This document shows, piece after piece, positions 1-8,399 of a stretch of 64,000 bases of DNA. The position numbers and the translations under genes were made by a program. Source of the stretch: Symbiodinium natans (Eukaryota; Sar; Dinophyceae; Suessiales; Symbiodiniaceae); contig CAJNDS010002089.1 of assembly GCA_905221605.1 (NCBI GenBank), forward strand, positions 423,793 through 487,792, written 5' to 3'. Under the pieces are notes generated by a model that did no database searches, was not told where the DNA came from, and worked only from the letters and a program-made list of their open reading frames with translations. Within the stretch, counting starts at the first letter, position 1, and the number at the start of each line of letters is the position of its first letter.

Positions 1-161
1 GGGCGGGCGCCACTTCATGGAGCTTGTGCAAAAAAGCAGCGCGGGAAATGCAGTCGTATGCGCTGCGACCGTCTAGCGAGACGACGGTGGTCTGAGGGTC
101 GCGTTCGAGAGCGGCCCGCAGCTTCGCTGTAAAAGCGTCCATGCCCGCGCGAGTGCTTAAG
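1..161 (-). pseudogene. LINE reverse transcriptase fragment, 3' side of the copia insertion
   Basis: Reading the minus strand from 161 downwards gives an open frame starting LSTRAGMDAFTAK and passing through SLDGRSAYD, the reverse-transcriptase motif A region of dinoflagellate LINE-type elements. It joins directly, after removal of the LTR element at 162-5332 and one copy of the 5-bp duplication, to FQYAL at 5338 onward. So this is the downstream part of the same LINE copy. The window edge cuts it, so the catalytic DD motif is not visible. Confidence 0.85.
157..161. repeat. Target-site duplication, left copy (ttaag)
   Basis: The same five bases follow the right LTR at 5333-5337. Removing the element plus one copy restores an open LINE reading frame, which confirms the duplication. 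Confidence 0.92.
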
Positions 162-347
162 TGCGAAAGCTCAGAGGCTGTTTCGGGGGTCCTACTGGGC
201 TCAGGGTAGGACACTCCTTTTCTCTTCGCTTGAAGCCTCAAAAGGGCTGCGGTTGCGCAGTGGGTTTCTATACAGCGTAGGGGGTAGCCTTTAGCTCAAG
301 CCCTCGGAGTGTTGGGTAAATAAGCTACTTACCGTAGATAAATCGCA
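162..347 (-). repeat. 3' LTR of the copia element
   Basis: 186 bp, TG...CA ends, identical to 5147-5332 except position 319 (a versus t). That difference lies in the TATA-like stretch: the 5' LTR reads GCTTATATAC in sense, this copy GCTTATTTAC. Confidence 0.93.
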
Positions 348-356
348 CCCCCCTCC
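348..356 (-). other. Polypurine tract
   Basis: In element sense the sequence GGAGGGGGG lies immediately upstream of the 3' LTR, where plus-strand DNA synthesis is primed. Confidence 0.8.
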
Positions 357-599
357 AACCTCAGAGGGTTGTGCCTTGTTTGGATTTGCTGGTCATCCTG
401 ACCAGCGGTGGTGCCCGCTTGGCGGGACTACCGCTCAGGGATCTCGCGAGATGTGTCTCAAACTGCAGTGATTGCACATCAGAATCGCTCTCTGCCATCC
501 TTGGAGTTCAGGGCAATTCTGAAAGATATGTGCCCTTAGATTCGTCCCTGTCACCCACACCCGAGGTTCGTTCTCGAGCCTGAGGTGTCTGGGAAAGTT

Positions 600-3500
600 T
601 TACAGGCAGTAGGCACAGAACTGTTCGACCACGATGTCTTGCTGCTGGGTTGAACTTAGCCCAGAGCAGTTGCGGAATACATGTGCTGTCCTTCGGCAAG
701 GCGCATAGTAGATCTCCCCTGGTTCTCTCTGGGGTACCTGTGGTCTAGTTCTTCGACGTGCTCGTCGCTGCTGATCTCCCTGTGCGGATTGTGGTGGCAA
801 GGCAGAAGCTGCTGCCTGTTGGTCCACCTCTGGAGGTTCTGGCTCAGGAGCTGGGGGTCGCAGGTCCCGAGGCGGAGGTGCCCGCACTCCCTCTCGGAAC
901 AAGTCCTCGAGTGGAGGTGGCGCGTTTTCCGCGGCCTGCGTTGGGGCTTCGTCCTCCGACGCTTCCGGTTCCGGCTCTTCTTCATGTTGCCGGTGTCGGT
1001 TCACCCTCCTGCATATAGCCAGAGTTCCCCTCACAGTGCCCTTCACCATGTGGTAGAGCAAAACAAACCATCCCAGGAGTCCCAGCCACAAAGTGACATC
1101 CAGCACCAGCTCTAGGAGTTCTTTCTCCCTTGGCTGGGCCTTCACTCCTAAGATCTGTGAAGCCATAGTGATACCCGCGATTGCGAGCGTAGGCTTGAAC
1201 GGAAATACGGGTTTCCAGCTCGTAGGCGGATTCACCCGCACAAACTTCACCGTGTGTTTCTCCTGGGCGGTGGCGCCCGCAACATGTTTGGGGTCCACCA
1301 TGCCCAACGAAGGTAAAGCTTGTAGCACTTCGTTTCCGGACTTTGGGTGTTTGGTGAGAAAATTCGCCGGATTCTCAGTTCCTTTGACTTTTCGCAACAG
1401 CGCTTTCCCGGCCTGCACTGCCCCTTGGACGTAGAATTCGCTCACGTCCAGATGGCGTAGCTTGGTTCCTGGCCCTATGCGTTTTGCGGCTGTGATGCCA
1501 GTGGAGCTGTCTGACCACAGGCGTGGGATTTCCACCTCCAGCCCAAAATCCATGGTCGCCAGTTCGTGAACGAAGATGGCCTCGCGACAGGCCCGGCTGA
1601 TGCCTCTTAACTCAGCGTCAGGGCTGCTGGTGGCAGGCAATCCCGGCTGGGTCTGCGTGGATGTGGCGACAATTGCTCCTCCCAGAACCACCACATGACA
1701 ATCTGTGGATCGCCGGGTTTCAACACATCCTCCCCAATCGCTGTCGCTGAAGACGTCGAGCGTCATGGGCCCTTCGTACGCGCTTGGGTCGAGTGCAGTG
1801 ACTCGAACAAGGTCGGGCGCTTGTTGCAGATATTTTCCCAGCAGTCGTGCTTGTTGCATGTCGCACTGTCTGGGTTCGGCCATATGCCTCGCCAACTCTT
1901 TCACCGCATACTGAATGTCACGTCTGTCGGCCGAAAGGTAAATTCCGGACCCCACAGCGGATCGGTATTTGGCGGCATCCCCCGCACTCAACGGCGTCAC
2001 GTCCGAGAGATCGGGTTTGCGAGAAGGTACTGGAGATTTCTCTCCGGGCTTCAGACCGAGTGCTTCGATGATGTTTCGAGCATGCTTTGCGTCTGGGGCT
2101 GTTAGGATGCAGCCCTCTAAGCGTGTTTTGGTTTTTCCCAAAACTTCTACCGATACACCTTCGGCCTCAAGAGGACCGGTGGTGATTTCACAGTGGCTGC
2201 ACATATCCTCGTCCAGGAAGGTGTTCAGCAGGGCGGCGTTCCCCGCACATCTTCCGTCATCGATGTGATGGACCACTATGATACCTGTCTTCATGCATCG
2301 ATAGATACATGGATCTTTTACCCCTCTTTTGAAAGCATACCGGCCGGTCTGTGACAATTTGTGGCATAACAGCTCTTCCAGCTCGTCTCGATAGACGGAG
2401 CCAGCTGTTCTTCGACCATACAGATTTCCATCGAGCCTGAACAGCATGTCAGCAAATTGTCCTCTGAGCTTGGATTGCTCAGACGGCGGTTGCTCCCGCA
2501 CCCACTGGTCGAAAATGGGCTTCCACTCGGCTGGCGGTCGCATGTAGACCCAGTTTTCGTTCTGCGCCCCTCGGTCCTTGCCGATCAGGAAAGCAGCAAC
2601 GATGTCGAAGGTTCTCATGGCGCAGCCTCTTTGCAGAGCCGTTATTTCGAGCAGTGCGTGTGCTTCAGGAGTAGGGGTAGGAACAAAGACACGCATGTCC
2701 TGCTCCATTTCTGGGGTATAGGATCGTCGTGTGTCGGCGCAGGTAAACCTGCTTTTGCACACGCCGTCTTTCACCTTGTCCACCCACTTGTAGTGTTCTT
2801 TTCCTTTCCCCTTATCGCCTTTGGCATCGCCGACTTTGCCAATATCCATGGCATCGGGATCGGGAGCTGCTCGGCGGCTTGACTGAGCATAACCACCGGA
2901 CGGTGTCCACACCCTCTTTGCTTGCAGGTATGAGACTACCACAGCCCGAACCTCATCGTACGATCCTAGCGATGAAGCATGCATTGCCAAGTGCTGCTTC
3001 AGGGCCTGGGGCGATTCGACCATAAGTAGCGCTCGCTTGTCTTCATCTGAGATGGCCTTTTCGGCTCCAAACTCGGATTCATACTTCGCGAGATCCAGCT
3101 CCCATTCTTGAAGAGCTGCACTAAAGTCGCCCTCTTTGTTTGGAAACTTCGGCGAAAGCAGGGCTCGTCTCCAAATGAGACCTCTGTTGGCCTGCTCGGG
3201 ATGAAGCTCTCGCCACAGCATTCGCCATAGGACGAATCCATTTTGGTTTCTCGTGCCCCTTGCAATCTTCAATGCAGCTGGGCATTCAGCGATGAGCGAT
3301 ACCAGCATCCCAAACAGTTTGACTGAGAGAGCTCGGTATTCGTCGCTCTCTTCGGTCGGTGTGTTGTCGCTTTGACTCTTTCTGGCTTCCTCTAAGTGCA
3401 CTGGAAAACTTTCGTCCACGAGTGCAGCAAAGGTTTCAACTTGCCACACAAACCTTTCCCAATCTTCTACTCCCTTTAAGGGTTTGGGGGGTTTAATGGC

Positions 3501-3803
3501 TTGTTTAAGTAAGTCTACCCCTTTCAGCGGTGCTGCTAAGCCTAACAGTCCTTGGGGTGAAACGCTACCTACCGCTGCGGCCGCCGCTGCTCTGCTGGCT
3601 GCGGTGCCACCCGCGGCGGTGCTACCCGCCTGTTGGAGTTCCAGGAGCTGTTGCTCCAACAGTTGGGTGCGATGCTGGCTTTGAGCCAGCTGCTCTTGCA
3701 ACCCACGGTGGGCCTCCTCTGCCCTTCGGAGGGCTTCAGTGAGTCCCGTGAGCTGCCTGCTCACCTCCTCAGCGGTGAGCTGTGTCGTCCCAGCCATCGC
3801 CAT
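600..3803 (-). CDS. Copia gag-RT-RNase H polyprotein lacking protease and integrase
   Basis: 1067 residues from ATG at 3803. Residues 8-60 are a coiled coil, about 95-300 a copia-type gag, 318-336 the basic linker that normally precedes the zinc knuckle. It then jumps straight to reverse transcriptase (about 337-590): MRTFDIVAAFLIG holds motif A Asp400, and HHIDD at 512-516 replaces the usual YVDD while keeping both Asp. RNase H spans about 673-819 with SDSDW (686-690), Glu731, SDS (764-766), RHLDV (783-787) and NPANFLTK. Residues 894-922 form one hydrophobic segment; the C-terminus has a His/Cys group (C1036, H1041, C1046, C1063, C1066) also typical of dinoflagellate retroelement tails. No integrase DDE or protease DSG region occurs, so a deletion fused gag to RT in frame. 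Confidence 0.9.
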   Translation of the reverse strand: MAMAGTTQLTAEEVSRQLTGLTEALRRAEEAHRGLQEQLAQSQHRTQLLEQQLLELQQAGSTAAGGTAASRAAAAAAVGSVSPQGLLGLAAPLKGVDLLKQAIKPPKPLKGVEDWERFVWQVETFAALVDESFPVHLEEARKSQSDNTPTEESDEYRALSVKLFGMLVSLIAECPAALKIARGTRNQNGFVLWRMLWRELHPEQANRGLIWRRALLSPKFPNKEGDFSAALQEWELDLAKYESEFGAEKAISDEDKRALLMVESPQALKQHLAMHASSLGSYDEVRAVVVSYLQAKRVWTPSGGYAQSSRRAAPDPDAMDIGKVGDAKGDKGKGKEHYKWVDKVKDGVCKSRFTCADTRRSYTPEMEQDMRVFVPTPTPEAHALLEITALQRGCAMRTFDIVAAFLIGKDRGAQNENWVYMRPPAEWKPIFDQWVREQPPSEQSKLRGQFADMLFRLDGNLYGRRTAGSVYRDELEELLCHKLSQTGRYAFKRGVKDPCIYRCMKTGIIVVHHIDDGRCAGNAALLNTFLDEDMCSHCEITTGPLEAEGVSVEVLGKTKTRLEGCILTAPDAKHARNIIEALGLKPGEKSPVPSRKPDLSDVTPLSAGDAAKYRSAVGSGIYLSADRRDIQYAVKELARHMAEPRQCDMQQARLLGKYLQQAPDLVRVTALDPSAYEGPMTLDVFSDSDWGGCVETRRSTDCHVVVLGGAIVATSTQTQPGLPATSSPDAELRGISRACREAIFVHELATMDFGLEVEIPRLWSDSSTGITAAKRIGPGTKLRHLDVSEFYVQGAVQAGKALLRKVKGTENPANFLTKHPKSGNEVLQALPSLGMVDPKHVAGATAQEKHTVKFVRVNPPTSWKPVFPFKPTLAIAGITMASQILGVKAQPREKELLELVLDVTLWLGLLGWFVLLYHMVKGTVRGTLAICRRVNRHRQHEEEPEPEASEDEAPTQAAENAPPPLEDLFREGVRAPPPRDLRPPAPEPEPPEVDQQAAASALPPQSAQGDQQRRARRRTRPQVPQREPGEIYYAPCRRTAHVFRNCSGLSSTQQQDIVVEQFCAYCL

Positions 3804-5105
3804 CTTCGGAGAGGCGTGGGCTTGGGATCGTGCTCCCAGCTAGGGAGTCTGGTGCTTCCTGGACTTCCACCCAGGAACTCTGTACCGCAGCTTCGGCTGC
3901 GGCGGGACTGCCCGCTTCCGGGCTGTGTTCCGCAGCTTCTGCTGCGGCGGTGCTACCCGCTCCTGGAGTGTCCGAGGGGCTATAGTCAACCTCCTCTTTC
4001 ACTGAGATCCAGGAGTCTCGGAGCTCAGATGCGGCTTTGGCTGCCGCACTTGCGAGGGGTTCCTCGTTCGGATCCTCGCTCTTCACCCCTGCAGATGGGG
4101 CGTGGGGTCCTTCCGGTTCGCCCGGATCCCCTTCGAGCTTGATGGCCCGAATTCTTTCTGCGGCTGCACTTGCTGCCGCTTCAGTCTGCACGGGCAGACT
4201 TCCAGACTCGTAGTCGATGGTGCTGACTGACGAGCTGGAGGAGGATTCGGACTCAGAGGCTTCTGAGTGACCCTCCGCGGGGCTACCCGCTGGCTCGGCT
4301 GCTGCCGGCGCTGGGGTGAGAACGACTGGCTCACCTGGCTCAGTCGAGGTCTCCGCCTCCTGAGGCGGTTCTACCCGCGCGACTTTTGCTGACGAGCTGG
4401 CTGCTCGTCGCTCTTGTCCGCGCTGGATACGTTCCTCAACCTTTTCAGGTGAGCGTTTTCCCCGCTGGCTCTTGCGCTTCCAGCGTTGGTGGCTCTCGTC
4501 CCACACCCACTCGGGCGGGGGACGTTCCCACCAGGGCTTTCCCCTTGGTTTGGCGGGTCTACCCGCACTGGAAGCTGCAGGTTCGCTGCGATGCCGCGGA
4601 CTGCGACTACGCGGAGGTGCACTGGGTTCAGGCACCGGGTGTGCCTCCACCCACGAATGCACACCTGACCAGCCGGCCCAGGGGTCCTCGGCTTGGCCTG
4701 TGTTTTCGGTCCAGCTTTCTTGCTGCCAGACCTCTTGCTGCCAGTCCCAGTGCTGGTCAGCTTCGGCTTGGTGGTTGTCCCACCAGGAACCAGACTGGTC
4801 CCGATTCCAACCCCAGTCGTGCCAATCCCTGTCGGACGTGGCTGCAAGACTAGGGCGGATCTACCCGCACAAAGCTGGGCAAATCCAGAGGTGAAGACCG
4901 GCTCGGTTGGCTCGGCCTGTGGTCCTGGTTTGTCGGCCCAGGTGCCGAAGGTTAGACCTCTAGGCGGGTCTACCCGCACTAAGCTTCAAAGCCTAGTGCT
5001 TCTTTCCCCGGGTTTCTGGTCCCCGGTGACCGTTGCTTGCACCTGCAGGGCGGTGCTACCCGCAGACAGCCAAGGCAGGTCCTCCAGACCTGCGGGGCTG
5101 CCCGC
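3616..5105. repeat. Dispersed GCGGGTCTACCCGC-type mini-hairpins in the copia leader
   Basis: About ten copies of a short near-palindrome recur, e.g. near 3621, 3951, 4266, 4367, 4556, 4859, 4964, 5056, 5097. The best copies (4556 and 4964) are perfect: gcgggtctacccgc. Others diverge in one arm (ggtgctacccgc). They fall inside both coding frames and the untranslated leader. Confidence 0.65.
3769..4862 (-). CDS. Copia ORF1: Met-free, Trp/Asp/Gln- then Ser/Ala/Pro-rich leader protein
   Basis: Open frame from just below an in-frame TAG (4861-4863) to a stop at 3769, about 364 codons with no ATG at all. The N-terminal 65 residues are rich in W, D, Q and H; the rest is disordered, acidic and Ser/Ala/Pro-rich, with three psi-K-x-E motifs (IKLE, VKSE, VKEE). 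It overlaps the gag frame by 35 nt; the gag frame is +1 relative to it, and ORF1 ...DGDGWDD lines up with gag ...TTQLTAEE. I infer one ancestral gag precursor split by a single-base indel or a +1 shift. How translation starts is not visible. Codon-level bias supports real coding, but function is unknown. Confidence 0.6.
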
Positions 5106-5134
5106 TCGGAGATGCTGGCCCTGGGCTCAGCAGA

Positions 5135-5146
5135 GCTCCGCTACCA
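5135..5146 (-). other. Primer binding site (tRNA 3'-end match)
   Basis: In element sense TGGTAGCGGAGC follows the 5' LTR with no gap. It ends in the CCA complement and resembles the initiator-Met tRNA primer site of plant copia elements (TGGTATCAGAGC). The actual primer tRNA is inferred. Confidence 0.75.
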
Positions 5147-5332
5147 TGCGAAAGCTCAGAGGCTGTTTCGGGGGTCCTACTGGGCTCAGGGTAGGACACT
5201 CCTTTTCTCTTCGCTTGAAGCCTCAAAAGGGCTGCGGTTGCGCAGTGGGTTTCTATACAGCGTAGGGGGTAGCCTTTAGCTCAAGCCCTCGGAGTGTTGG
5301 GTATATAAGCTACTTACCGTAGATAAATCGCA
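5147..5332 (-). repeat. 5' LTR of the copia element, with TATA-like box
   Basis: 186 bp. In sense orientation it opens TGCGATTTATC and has GCTTATATAC within 35 bp of its start, the best promoter candidate for the element. The plus strand at 5269-5285 resembles the dinoflagellate spliced leader with a 2-base deletion. Confidence 0.92.
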
Positions 5333-5337
5333 TTAAG
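5333..5337. repeat. Target-site duplication, right copy (ttaag)
   Basis: Matches 157-161; lies between the 5' LTR and the interrupted LINE frame. Confidence 0.92.
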
Positions 5338-6199
5338 GCATATTGGAATTGCCGGGTCGCCTCATCGAATGTGGCAGCGTGGGAGGCGGCCAACGTGCGG
5401 GAAACAAGCCGCCGGAACGTGTCGCCAGTGGCGATGCCACGGACCCCGCCTCCAGGCTTCTGGATGGCAGTCATACGCGCCAAGCGCAACGCCGGCAGCG
5501 ACTTCCTGGGGCACGTCAGCACGGGCGAGGAGGGTGGCAGCCTCGGCCAGCAGTTCCAGAGCATCGGCCTGATCTAGCAGGACTTTGTAGTGTTCGGCCC
5601 GCGCTCCCGACAAGCCCGGCGCGCTGCCGCCCGCGCTTGCAAGCACGCAAGCTGCGCGCGATGGCGGCGGCCGAGATGTGTACCTGGGCAGGAGGCCGGA
5701 ACTGGAGAAGCTCATCAGGGATATCCTGCCTGGGCCGAGCCGGTCTTTTCGTGACGTCCGTCAGCGCCGCGAGGGTAGCCGCATCTCCGGGTGCCAGGGG
5801 CGCAGACGTGAGGTCGTGGCGGGCGCGCGAAAGCTCGCCTTTGCGGACTTTGGCGCATGCGACCTCGCGTCGGTGGGCCGCAGCAGCCTCTGCATCGGCA
5901 ATGTTGCTCGCTCCGCGGGCGGGCCGATGCTGAGCGCGCGCACGTTCCAACAGGGCGGGCCATTCGGCTCGCTCGTACGCACCAACGCGGGCCAATAGCT
6001 CGCGCCTGCCTGCAGCACCGGTCTCTGCCGTCCGCGCGAGGAGCATGCGAGGCGTAAGGAGGAAAAGTTTCCAAGCTCGTGCGCGTACAGCCTCTTCTGC
6101 CGGCCCCGCATAAGCCGCCCGCAGCGCGGTCAGGGCGAACTCCAAGGCGCGACGCAACCCGCCGCGCAAGAAGACCGGGACGTCTTGTAGGGTCGGCAC
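5338..6199 (-). pseudogene. LINE reverse transcriptase N-terminal region, frameshifted
   Basis: Three successive minus-strand frames give one RT-like protein: about 6199-5700 has LFLLTPRMLLART and the ERAEWPALLERAR helix; about 5610-5500 has GLSGARAEHYKVLLDQADA; about 5475-5338 has MTAIQKPGGGVRGIATG, FRRLVSRTL and TFDEATRQFQYAL. This is the usual order of motifs ahead of the catalytic palm in dinoflagellate LINEs. At least two frameshifts are needed, and the copia element then breaks it after FQYAL. The palm motif A continues at 161. Confidence 0.8.
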
Positions 6200-6211
6200 G
6201 GGGCCACGGAG

Positions 6212-7811
6212 TTATGCGAGAAGATCCACGGCATCAAGCGCTTCAAGGGTTGGAGGCGAGGCGGGCCTGCGCGCAGGCTGGGCGAGGCAGGCAGCGGTTG
6301 GAGCAACGGTTGGAGCAGCGGAAGCAGCGTCGCTCGAGTCGCCACCCCCCCGCCTCGCAGACGACTCCACCGGGGTCCGATTACGTCGACCTCGGCGCGG
6401 TCGCCCGGTACGTGTGGGAGATGCTGCTGCATGTGCGGAAGGTGGCTCGCAAGCACGCAAGGCATCGGCAAGCTTTGCCGCCTCCGCAGCCACCGCAGGC
6501 CCCCCGTATGCTTCGAGCAAAGCCGCCTGGGCCACGGCGGGCGCATAGCCGTAGGCGTCGCAAGCGCAAGCGAAAGCCGTCGGGAGAGACACAAGCCGGT
6601 CAGCATGCGCGTCGAGGCGGCGACACAAAGCCTCAGCTTCGACCACTGCCACCTCGGCGTCGTCGTCCAGCACTGCCACCGCTCTGCACAGCGCGACTAG
6701 CTGGGCCGCAGGCACAGGCTCAGCTCGGGCGAGTGTATGCACCAGTGCTTGCCACCGCACGCCGCACACGGGATGGGCCACCCACTGGCCGGAGGCCGCA
6801 GGGGCGAGTGTGGCCGAGGCCGCGTGGAGCAATGGCACGTAGAGCCACGAGTTGCGGGCAGGGAGATCCCTTGTGCAGGGCGGGCCGCAGCCGCTCCACT
6901 CACCGAGCACAAGGCCCGCCATCTGCTCTGGTGGCGCTGGCACTTCAGTCGGCGTGAAGCCCGGCGTCGCCTCCCCCGGCAACGTCGGGGCCACCTCACC
7001 GGCGTGCGCGAACGGCTCATCGTCCCGGGGCGAGGCGAAAGGCGTGTTGGCGCTGAGCGTGTCGGAAAGTGTTTCGGCCTCGCTGGCAGCGCGCCCGTCT
7101 GGCGGAAGAAGCCGCATCTGACCCAACGCGTGCAAGGCTCGCTCGCGGCGGGCTGCAACATCGCTCGCTTGTGGCGGCCCGGGGTTGTCAGCCTCGCCAA
7201 CACGCCGGCCCAAATGCGGATGGGGCGTGTGGTCGACGCAACGGGCTGTGTCTGCGCGGAACGCGCGCCTTCCGCCGTGTGTCCGATGCGCGAGGTGCCC
7301 GCAGCCCCCGCAACAGGAAGAGCCCCCTGTAGCGAGCAGGGCCATCGGCGGCACTGCCTGCGAGCAAGTGGCGGTAATTACGCGCCGCCCTGCCCCCCCC
7401 CTCCTCCTGTGCGCCCTGGCAAGGCACGGGGACGGCGACGAGTCCGGAGGTCTGCTCGTGGCAGGCCTGGCGGTGTTTCCGAAATAGATCTTCCGGGGAA
7501 GTGCCCGCTTGCGTCGCCAGGTCCAGTAATTCGCCAGGCTCCCCAGCGGCGCAAGCCAGGACGTGCTTCGCCGCTGTGTGCCACAGTTGCTGCGCAGAGG
7601 TCTGCACGCGGGGCGGCCGCAACCGGGTGGACTGCAAGCAAAGGCCGACTGCAACCACCAGCCCCCCCACCAGCCCCCCCGCCAGCGCCCCCAAGCAAAA
7701 CCACCCCCAGGACAAGCACCAGGGGCCCCAACCCGGGGGGTAGTACGTCGGGGAGGCGCCCGCACAAACCAAGGCAGCATGTGCCATGGCTTCGCGGCAT
7801 GTGGGAGGCAA
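6212..7811 (-). pseudogene. LINE N-terminal ORF with TM segment and NPGP motif
   Basis: Two overlapping minus-strand frames. From 7811 downward one reads MAHAALVCAGASPTYYPPGW followed by a Gly/Ala/Leu-rich membrane-like segment. Downstream the frame used at 7195-6212 reads GRRVGEADNPGPP and then a long Ala/Arg-rich region ending at a stop at 6212. The N-PGP tetrapeptide is shared with 2A-type skipping peptides, but the D-x-E-x spacing before it is not kept. A frameshift separates the two halves, so the copy is probably inactive. RT frames begin about 13 bases after the stop. Confidence 0.6.
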
Positions 7812-7978
7812 GCCGCGCGGTGACGCCTTGGCTACGTCTACTGCGACCCTCCAGCTGCGCGCGTCGCGCCCAGGAGCAGTCGCGGCCCTCTAGCTGCACC
7901 GCAATGCCCAAGAGCGGCCGACAAATCGTATTTTAAATCTCTGTCTTCCAAGCTCGCCTCGCCACGTCCTTGGGAAGG

Positions 7979-7999
7979 CTTGAGCCAAAAGCCCGTAAG
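7979..7999 (-). other. Relict spliced-leader sequence
   Basis: On the minus strand TTTTGGCTCAAG (7990-7979) matches the last 12 bases of the 22-nt dinoflagellate trans-spliced leader exactly, preceded by a degenerate ACGGGC in place of CCGTAGCCA. It lies just upstream of the LINE N-terminus and reads in the same direction, the expected mark of a reverse-transcribed, trans-spliced RNA. Confidence 0.65.
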
Positions 8000-8037
8000 G
8001 GGCTTTTCCCCCCGTAAGGGCCTTATGGCCCAAAAGT
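7984..8037. repeat. Back-to-back inverted repeats at the LINE 5' end
   Basis: AAAAGCC...GGCTTTT (7987-8007) and CCGTAAGG/CCTTATGG (about 8012-8029) form two adjacent hairpins. The second also resembles a degraded leader facing the plus-strand LINE relic. Confidence 0.5.
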
Positions 8038-8399
8038 GCCCGTGGACTGCGGCAGCGTGCTCAGCGGCACAGCGAAGGCAGTGGAGACGCCTTCCCGCAG
8101 GGCCCAGCGATAAAGCGGCGGTGAATCCACCCGTGAACGTTTGTTTGATGCTATCTCTCGGTGATGGCCATGTGAGGCTAGCTTGGGATGTTGACAAAAC
8201 ACCTGTGTCGCGGAGCTTCCCGCAGGGCACAGCACTAAAACAGAACTGCCATTCGAAACTTAACCTGACAATGGATGGTGACCGTACCGACTCTCGCAAG
8301 CTGGCATGCTGCACGCGTTTTCGCTTGCCCGTGCTCCGGACCCGTGCGAACACCTGCGCGCCAGCTTGGCCCGGTCTCAAAGGAGCGGCGAAGGCATGC

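Larger units (their letters stand above)
162..5332 (-). mobile_element. Ty1/copia-type LTR retrotransposon, internally deleted
   Basis: This is a complete LTR-to-LTR element on the minus strand. The 186-bp LTRs (162-347 and 5147-5332) start TGCG and end CGCA and differ only at 319 versus 5304. A 5-bp duplication, ttaag, flanks it (157-161, 5333-5337). A primer binding site abuts the 5' LTR (5135-5146) and a polypurine tract abuts the 3' LTR (348-356). The interior codes a low-complexity ORF1, then gag fused to reverse transcriptase and RNase H. Zinc knuckle, aspartic protease and integrase, normally between gag and RT in copia elements, are absent, so the copy should be non-autonomous, mobilised in trans. 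The near-identical LTRs point to recent insertion. Confidence 0.93.
5333..7990 (-). mobile_element. Decayed LINE (non-LTR) retroelement, upstream part
   Basis: Minus-strand dinoflagellate-type LINE running from a spliced-leader remnant at 7979-7990 down to the copia insertion; it continues at 1-161. Regions in order: hydrophobic N-terminus (about 7760-7660), a GEADNPGP motif (about 7195-7175), an Ala-rich middle, then the RT precursor region and RT fingers (5338-6199). The open frame changes at least three times, so this copy is a pseudogene. I did not recognise an AP-endonuclease domain. Confidence 0.8.

Noticed and set aside
681-2882. Plus-strand frames of 70-144 codons
   Set aside because: Antisense shadows of the copia polyprotein.
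6079-7936. Plus-strand Arg/Pro-rich frames (292 and 399 codons)
   Set aside because: Antisense shadows of the GC-rich LINE ORF, which carries the recognisable motifs on the minus strand.
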